Of a stretch of 64,000 bases of DNA, positions 60,601-64,000 are shown in pieces (the stretch's first letter is position 1; every line of letters starts with the position of its first letter). The position numbers and the translations under genes are program-made. The DNA is from Allorhodopirellula heiligendammensis (GTDB lineage: Bacteria; Planctomycetota; Planctomycetia; Pirellulales; Pirellulaceae): the NCBI RefSeq assembly GCF_007860105.1, contig NZ_SJPU01000001.1, positions 1,066,090-1,130,089 on the forward strand. The letters run 5' to 3'. A model generated the notes under the pieces. The model was given only the letters and a program-made list of their open reading frames with translations, made no database searches and had not been told where the DNA came from.

Positions 60601-61224
60601 ACCGACGAGTGCTGGCAGCGAACAGGGCACCACCTCGACACTGGCAATCTGTTGTCGTTCGGCGGGTCCGATGAGAATATCATCGATCAAGATCCCAGCA
60701 TTTGGAGGACTTTTGCAAGTAATGCGGAGCCGCTCAATCTTATCGTCATTGAGCGGCACGGTGACTTGGCTGAGAAACGCTCGGCCTACGCGAACGCTGG
60801 CGTCACCCTCGTAGATTTCCTGCCAACCATCCCCGGAGTTCTGCTCGATGCGAAACGAGAAGGGCGGGCGACTCGTCCAGCGCTCTGCCCTGAACGAAAG
60901 CACTCCGGAGGTGTCCACCGCATCGTCGAGATGCAGCGTGACAACAGACGTTTCATCGCCGGTCAGGTGCAGGCATTGCTGACCGGTGCTGGCATGCTTG
61001 GCATCAACGATGGCGACTCCGGCCTGCGATGTCCACTTGCCGACCTCGGTGTTGAGCTGCTCGAATCGGCCCGGTTTCGCATCTTCAAAGCTGGTGGATG
61101 CGGTCGAGGACGAACGCTCCTCGGCAATTCCGGACTCCCTAGCAAAGGAGACGTCATGGAGCGTACTGAGGACGCAGAGAGAGATCCCGATCACGCGGGG
61201 CAGAAAAGCATGGTAGAACGTCAT
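57646..61224 (-). CDS. Sialidase - sialate O-acetylesterase fusion
   Basis: 1192 aa from the ATG at 61224 (a GTG at 61236 also opens the frame). Signal peptide, then a beta-sandwich of about 130 residues (FEDAKPGRFEQL... LRITCKSPPNAGILIDDI), a second small beta domain, and a sialidase propeller at about 325-680 with YRIPGLATTNRGTLIAVYDIR and five Asp boxes (SVDGGRTWEP, SDDEGVTWSE, SKDHGSTWQT, TRDMGKTWQQ, SSDGGRTWPK). Residues 700-1190 are an SGNH sialate-O-acetylesterase: nucleophile in VCAGQSNMEW, AVGGSPAESW, and WYQGESNAE, with D-x-H in HPTDVHPK. One secreted polypeptide could remove O-acetyl groups and cleave sialic acid. First large enzyme of the locus. Confidence 0.93.
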   Translation of the reverse strand: MTFYHAFLPRVIGISLCVLSTLHDVSFARESGIAEERSSSTASTSFEDAKPGRFEQLNTEVGKWTSQAGVAIVDAKHASTGQQCLHLTGDETSVVTLHLDDAVDTSGVLSFRAERWTSRPPFSFRIEQNSGDGWQEIYEGDASVRVGRAFLSQVTVPLNDDKIERLRITCKSPPNAGILIDDILIGPAERQQIASVEVVPCSLPALVGAETCPLAKLKIMATGVVDPISLTEIRARLEGIEQIQTLQVADGAPVSTAEHVKPAIKALQVSQELKAGENIVWLRCQLKPDANIDLRVGAAIEQVTFSNGQTIELEAPVSSQRMGIALRQRGDDGAHTYRIPGLATTNRGTLIAVYDIRRRRGSDLPGDIDVGMSRSVDGGRTWEPMKAIMDMGDNPDWKYDGIGDPAVLVDRSTNSIWVAGLWSHGDRGWHGSGPGLTPEETGQLILVRSDDEGVTWSEPINITDQVKHPDWSLLLQGPGKGITMQDGTIVFAAQYQDHPRQQRLPRSTIIYSKDHGSTWQTGTGAFDDTTEAQVIETEPGVLMLNCRYNRASSRVVMTTRDMGKTWQQHPSSEISLIEPGACMASLIGADQEAGSDLGGWVLFSNPDSLHGRNHMTIKASSDGGRTWPKQHRLLLDEDNGAGYSCMSMIDDHTVGILYEGSQAHLTFQRIPLIEILDGSHNSDLEHVDASEPTAASSTNLELPQVFGSHMVLQAEAPLPVWGKALANSNVTVTLGDDALTTTAGDDGQWQVRFASQKASHVPTTLAVQSGDEQVSFQDVLIGEVWVCAGQSNMEWRLDQSNSGQSELDMLAGQANDSLRLLDLTDGPRGLPQNYLPADLSRLAPNTFIDGQWAVASVNAARKFSAVAWYFGRYLQRQLKVPVGLICPAVGGSPAESWIPLEAMERDVELNNLVAGNWLHSEVLGEFCPLRGKQNLLAAIQSGARVPGDQLGPNHPFKPGFLWSAGIEPLIPYAIRGAIWYQGESNAETPERVRQHEKLFPVLIREWRQHWNQGDFPFLFVQLPAIDRPDWPLFRDGQRRSLDRINNIGMAVTIDTGHPTDVHPKLKKPVGERLARLALGTTYLSNIHETYSGPLFERAERRGNTMIVSFKQSGKDLTSSDGDALRYFEVCGQDGIFHPAVATPCSYATISVSSPKVTRPIHVRYAWLPYLDPPVNLVNSEGLPASPFSTQDN

Positions 61225-61353
61225 GTCTTGGCTCACAGGATCGAGTGCAAGTATCTAGGATTGGGGCGTATTCTACAGCAGGCCTATCTTCAGTTGGCGC
61301 GAGCTTGCGTGCTCTCGGCCGACCGAAGACTTGGCTGAGCAAAATCTGTGGAC

Positions 61354-62559
61354 CTAGAAATCCAGGCTAACAATTTCGCGACCAGCCTTCGTTCCCAACG
61401 CCCCCCAAACTCCGTACGGACTCGCCGATCCAGGCGGCAGCGTACCGGCGGTACCATTGTGCGACACCATACCTCCTCCACCAGACTCGATAGAGTCGGT
61501 GATGAACTTGATCGCACCGTCGCCCATCAGGACGTGGCAACCACCTTGATGTCGGCTGCTAGGCGAAAAGATACCCCATCGGAAGATGTCAGTGAGCGAC
61601 GTGTCATAGACAATCGGAGCGTTGGGGGGCAGGATCGTCGTCATGCCGGAGAAGACGGCGAGCCCATAAGACCATTTAAAGCCTCGCATCTCTTCTTCGC
61701 TTCCATTGACCCGAGCAGCAGGATCCCAAAACTGAGGCCGCAAAGGATCGGTTTGCTCGTAGGCTTTTTTAGGGTCTAGATGATGCCCCGTAACACCAGC
61801 TCTTGGTTGAGTGGTCACATGGCGATCACCTAAGTCCGTGTTGAACTCGCCAGCCATGATTGTATTGGAAAGCCCGTCTAGAACATCACGGAACTTTGGA
61901 TTGAGCAGGCCATGTGCGAACATACCGCGCTGCGTACTCATGGCGCTGGCAGCGGAGGATGCACGCTGTCCATATTGATCGGTGATCCCATTGTACTGGT
62001 AGTACAGCGAGTCGCCGAGACAGACGCCGTAGTTCGTCCGACCCTGTGCTGGCAGCCCCTCACCGGGGTCGCTGGGACATCGGTACGAGGGAATGCTGGT
62101 TAACCAGGGTGTGTACTCACCTTGGACGGTGTGGTCCGCCAGCAGCATCCAGGGACTCGGCCCCAAGGGTGCATAAAGACTTCCGGACGCAATTCGATAG
62201 GGCGTGCTGATCTGTTGCCAAAGTGCCTGTTGCTCGATAAAGGGTGTGATGCCAACCAACGCACTGAGCTGATTCAGATTGGATCCTCCACCACTGGCGG
62301 TCGGTGTGTAAGTCGAGTCCCAACTGGCCCCAGGGTTTCGTTTGGTTCCACCGGCCTGCGCGGGGAGTTGGTCAAAGGCGGAATGGTAGTTTTGGAACGC
62401 AAGTCCGATCTGCTTGAAGTTATTGCTGCAACTCATTCGTCGGGCCGCTTCACGGGCAGCTTGTACTGCGGGAAGCAGTAAGCCCACCAGCACACCAATG
62501 ATGGCGATCACCACTAGCAACTCGACCAGAGTAAAACCGCGATTTCGTCGGACGTTCAT
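61354..62559 (-). CDS. DUF1559 prepilin-like protein
   Basis: 401 aa from the ATG at 62559 (AGGTG 5 bp upstream). Type IV prepilin/pseudopilin leader RNRGFTLVELLVVIAIIGVLVGLLLPAVQAAREAARR, cleaved between Gly and Phe, then the DUF1559 body and the C-terminal H-x9-DG motif (HQGGCHVLMGDG, AIKF). This family is massively expanded in planctomycetes and often accompanies sulfatase and glycan loci; its role is unproven, perhaps in surface assemblies for polysaccharide capture. It is followed by the sialidase fusion 130 bp away. Confidence 0.95.
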   Translation of the reverse strand: MNVRRNRGFTLVELLVVIAIIGVLVGLLLPAVQAAREAARRMSCSNNFKQIGLAFQNYHSAFDQLPAQAGGTKRNPGASWDSTYTPTASGGGSNLNQLSALVGITPFIEQQALWQQISTPYRIASGSLYAPLGPSPWMLLADHTVQGEYTPWLTSIPSYRCPSDPGEGLPAQGRTNYGVCLGDSLYYQYNGITDQYGQRASSAASAMSTQRGMFAHGLLNPKFRDVLDGLSNTIMAGEFNTDLGDRHVTTQPRAGVTGHHLDPKKAYEQTDPLRPQFWDPAARVNGSEEEMRGFKWSYGLAVFSGMTTILPPNAPIVYDTSLTDIFRWGIFSPSSRHQGGCHVLMGDGAIKFITDSIESGGGGMVSHNGTAGTLPPGSASPYGVWGALGTKAGREIVSLDF

Positions 62560-62610
62560 AGGACACCTTTGCAAATCAGTAAATACGTTACGAGTGACTT
62601 CTTTTACGTG

Positions 62611-62814
62611 TTATCGGCTGCCCGTTCCGGGGAGCTCTGCTGGTCCACTGAGGCCCTCCGGCTCTTTCTGGCCACCCCGTGCTGCCGCCTCCGGATTCTC
62701 CTGGAGATATCTCTCCAATTCACCCGCCTGCGGGGACTGCACCTCGCGACCGCCACACCCCACGGTGAACAGGCACAGGGAAAAAATGACCAACGTTTGT
62801 GTGCTCGATCGCAT
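62611..62814 (-). CDS. Small lipoprotein next to DUF1559
   Basis: 67 aa from the ATG at 62814, with AGGAG 7 bp upstream deciding the start. A lipoprotein signal ends in the lipobox LFTVGC (Cys20), followed by a Gly/Glu/Pro-rich tail of 47 residues. Small lipoproteins of this kind are regularly found beside DUF1559 genes in planctomycetes. Its promoter region contains the candidate GntR operator. Confidence 0.8.
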   Translation of the reverse strand: MRSSTQTLVIFSLCLFTVGCGGREVQSPQAGELERYLQENPEAAARGGQKEPEGLSGPAELPGTGSR

Positions 62815-62849
62815 TGCGAATCTCCTGAGAGTAGGCATGAGCTAGGCTG

Positions 62850-62869
62850 TGTTATCACATGATATAACA
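62850..62869. promoter_or_regulatory. Palindromic operator candidate for the GntR regulator
   Basis: TGTTAT-NN-CATG-NN-ATAACA, 16 of 20 positions symmetric. It lies 36-55 bp upstream of the lipoprotein ATG, overlapping where the -10/-35 region would be. Spacing and symmetry suit a dimeric GntR/FCD protein, which is encoded 190 bp away. Confidence 0.6.
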
Positions 62870-63061
62870 TCGGTGAGGATGTGCAAATAGAAAAGTCTGA
62901 GGAATTTCGATTTCACCTCTGTCCGGCCCAAAGCAACGCACGAACGCGTAATAATACGCCCGTCCGCATAGTTATCGTGACGTACAAGCCAGGCTTCCGT
63001 CGCTTGGGAGAGTGGGGCGGACACCGGATGGCGTCAAATGCTCGATGCCGAGCCCACCAGG

Positions 63062-63775
63062 TCAAATCCGGTCTCGGCCCTGCTGGCTAAGAAAACCAAT
63101 GACGGTTTTGCGGCCGCGTTGAATTTGGTCACTCATCAGTTGTTGTGCCCGTTTGGGGTCGCCGTCTCGCAGTGCTTGCAGCAACTGTGCCTTCGACTCG
63201 CACGTCTGCTGCGCAACCTCAGCGGTCAACAATCGTGGATCGTTTCGTTGAGCTTCGAACACCGTGCCAATCGCCCGATTGTCGTTCACCACTTTGGCCA
63301 GCAGCGGATTGCGTGACGCCTCGATCAACAGTTCATGGAACTGCTGCTCGTCATCCATCCAGCGATCCAACTGGCGTTTGCTGCTGTGACCTTTGGATTG
63401 CCGCGTAATCTGATCAGAGGTCTGTCTGGCCCGATCAAGAATCGACTCGAGTTCTTCGAGCTGATCGGCGGTAATGTACTGTGCAGCCTCAGCCGCGGCG
63501 CAGCTTTCGAGCGCATCTCGCAAAACATAGAGATTGTTTAGGTCCTGACGATTCGCTCTGCGAACGTAAGCACCGGCGCCAGGAACGTGATCCACCAAAC
63601 CCTCGCTCGACAGCCGATTGATCGCCTCACGCACGGGAATCACGCTCACCCCGATTGCTTGTGCGAGAGTTCGATTGACCAACTGCTTGCCCGGCGGAAA
63701 CTCTCCGCTGGCGAGCTTCTCTCGAATGTATTCGTATGCCCGTTCCGCAAGACTTTGATCCACAGGTTTGCTCAA
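63062..63775 (-). CDS. GntR-family regulator, FCD (FadR) subfamily
   Basis: 237 aa from a TTG codon at 63775, the only fitting initiator. Residues 5-72 are a GntR winged helix: AERAYEYIREKLASGEFPPGKQL, LAQAIGVSVIPVREAINRLSSEGLV, and wing PGAGAYVRR. Residues 80-225 are an all-helical FCD effector domain with LRDALESCAAAEAAQ and FHELLIEASRN containing the metal-binding His, and further His-poor helices. FCD regulators sense small carboxylates; a sialic acid or pyruvate-type effector would fit this locus (compare NanR). Transcribed in the same direction as the sialic-acid genes and upstream of them. Confidence 0.93.
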   Translation of the reverse strand: MSKPVDQSLAERAYEYIREKLASGEFPPGKQLVNRTLAQAIGVSVIPVREAINRLSSEGLVDHVPGAGAYVRRANRQDLNNLYVLRDALESCAAAEAAQYITADQLEELESILDRARQTSDQITRQSKGHSSKRQLDRWMDDEQQFHELLIEASRNPLLAKVVNDNRAIGTVFEAQRNDPRLLTAEVAQQTCESKAQLLQALRDGDPKRAQQLMSDQIQRGRKTVIGFLSQQGRDRI

Positions 63776-63951
63776 TGTTGATTCTGGGTGGGGAGGAGCC
63801 AGCGACGTGGTTCGACGATAATCTGGTAGCTGAACGCGTCAAGAGTGTCCGCACTTCCAAGGTTAGATCACTCGGGAATTCTCGAAACTGCCATCGCCCA
63901 ACTGCGGTCGACGCATTCAATCCAGCATCGCGGACAATCCTTACGCACCAA

Positions 63952-64000
63952 TGTTATAACGTCATGTTTGGCGGCGTCCATGAAGCATGGAGAAACAATG
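63952..64000 (+). promoter_or_regulatory. Second operator-like site and possible gene start at window edge
   Basis: TGTTATAAC at 63952-63960 contains the perfect 8-bp palindrome GTTATAAC and matches the half-site TGTTAT of the 62850 palindrome. The last bases hold GGAG at 63989-63992, five bases before an ATG at 63998-64000, so a plus-strand gene divergent from the GntR regulator may begin exactly at the edge. Only its first codon is visible. Confidence 0.4.

Noticed and set aside
60421-61338. Plus-strand open frame of 305 codons at the start of the sialidase fusion
   Set aside because: It is a shadow of the 1192-aa sialidase-esterase gene.

Overview
The window looks like marine planctomycete DNA of the Rhodopirellula/Pirellulaceae type. 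Evidence from the sequence: moderate-to-high GC, long intergenic spacers, four largely intact secreted-type sulfatases plus three sulfatase wrecks, a FecR-like protein, a DUF1559 prepilin-like protein followed by a small lipoprotein gene, a Tat-exported Gfo/Idh/MocA oxidoreductase, and a murB-ftsQ pair with no ftsZ, ftsA or murC beside it. No tRNA, rRNA, CRISPR array, insertion sequence or phage gene was recognised.

Layout. 1-6062 (minus): operon-like run of three sulfatases followed by an FAD-dependent oxidoreductase that runs off the left edge. 6075-9560: a gene graveyard (sulfatase fragment, GAF-domain fragment, truncated sulfatase, N-terminally damaged FecR protein) around one intact old yellow enzyme gene. 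9886-15885 (plus): compact four-gene plant/algal polysaccharide cluster, DUF1593 - GH127 - pectate lyase PL1 - DUF1593. 15970-19587 (minus): purA and transketolase. 20202-23413 (plus): ZIP metal transporter with a repeat-expanded histidine loop, then an acetylesterase/BNR-sialidase-like fusion. 23556-27712 (minus): ftsQ, murB, a sulfatase and a small membrane protein. 28186-32986: Gfo/Idh/MocA oxidoreductase (plus), aldehyde dehydrogenase and a BaiN/HI0933-like flavoprotein (minus).

33019-42609 (minus) is a five-gene run built only from circularly permuted ATP-grasp, alpha-E, transglutaminase and DUF2126 domains. It is effectively a doubled version of a predicted amide-ligation/peptide-tagging system, and one of its two ATP-grasp copies has lost glycine-rich motifs. 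This is the least understood system in the window.

42976-48912: rnpA (minus); a lipase-like hydrolase overlapping an MlaF-MlaE ABC fusion, then a small coiled-coil protein (plus); DUF1294 (minus) divergent from an IGHMBP2-like superfamily 1 helicase (plus).

49139-63775 (minus) reads as a sialic-acid scavenging locus: GntR/FCD regulator, lipoprotein, DUF1559 protein, sialidase-esterase fusion, second sialidase, sulfatase wreck, N-acetylneuraminate lyase, Kelch-mutarotase/sodium-symporter fusion, AGE-type epimerase and an MFS transporter. Together these would release and de-acetylate sialic acid outside the cytoplasm, import it, cleave it to ManNAc plus pyruvate and convert ManNAc to GlcNAc. 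A strong palindrome at 62850-62869 and a related motif at 63952-63960 are candidate operators for the GntR protein.
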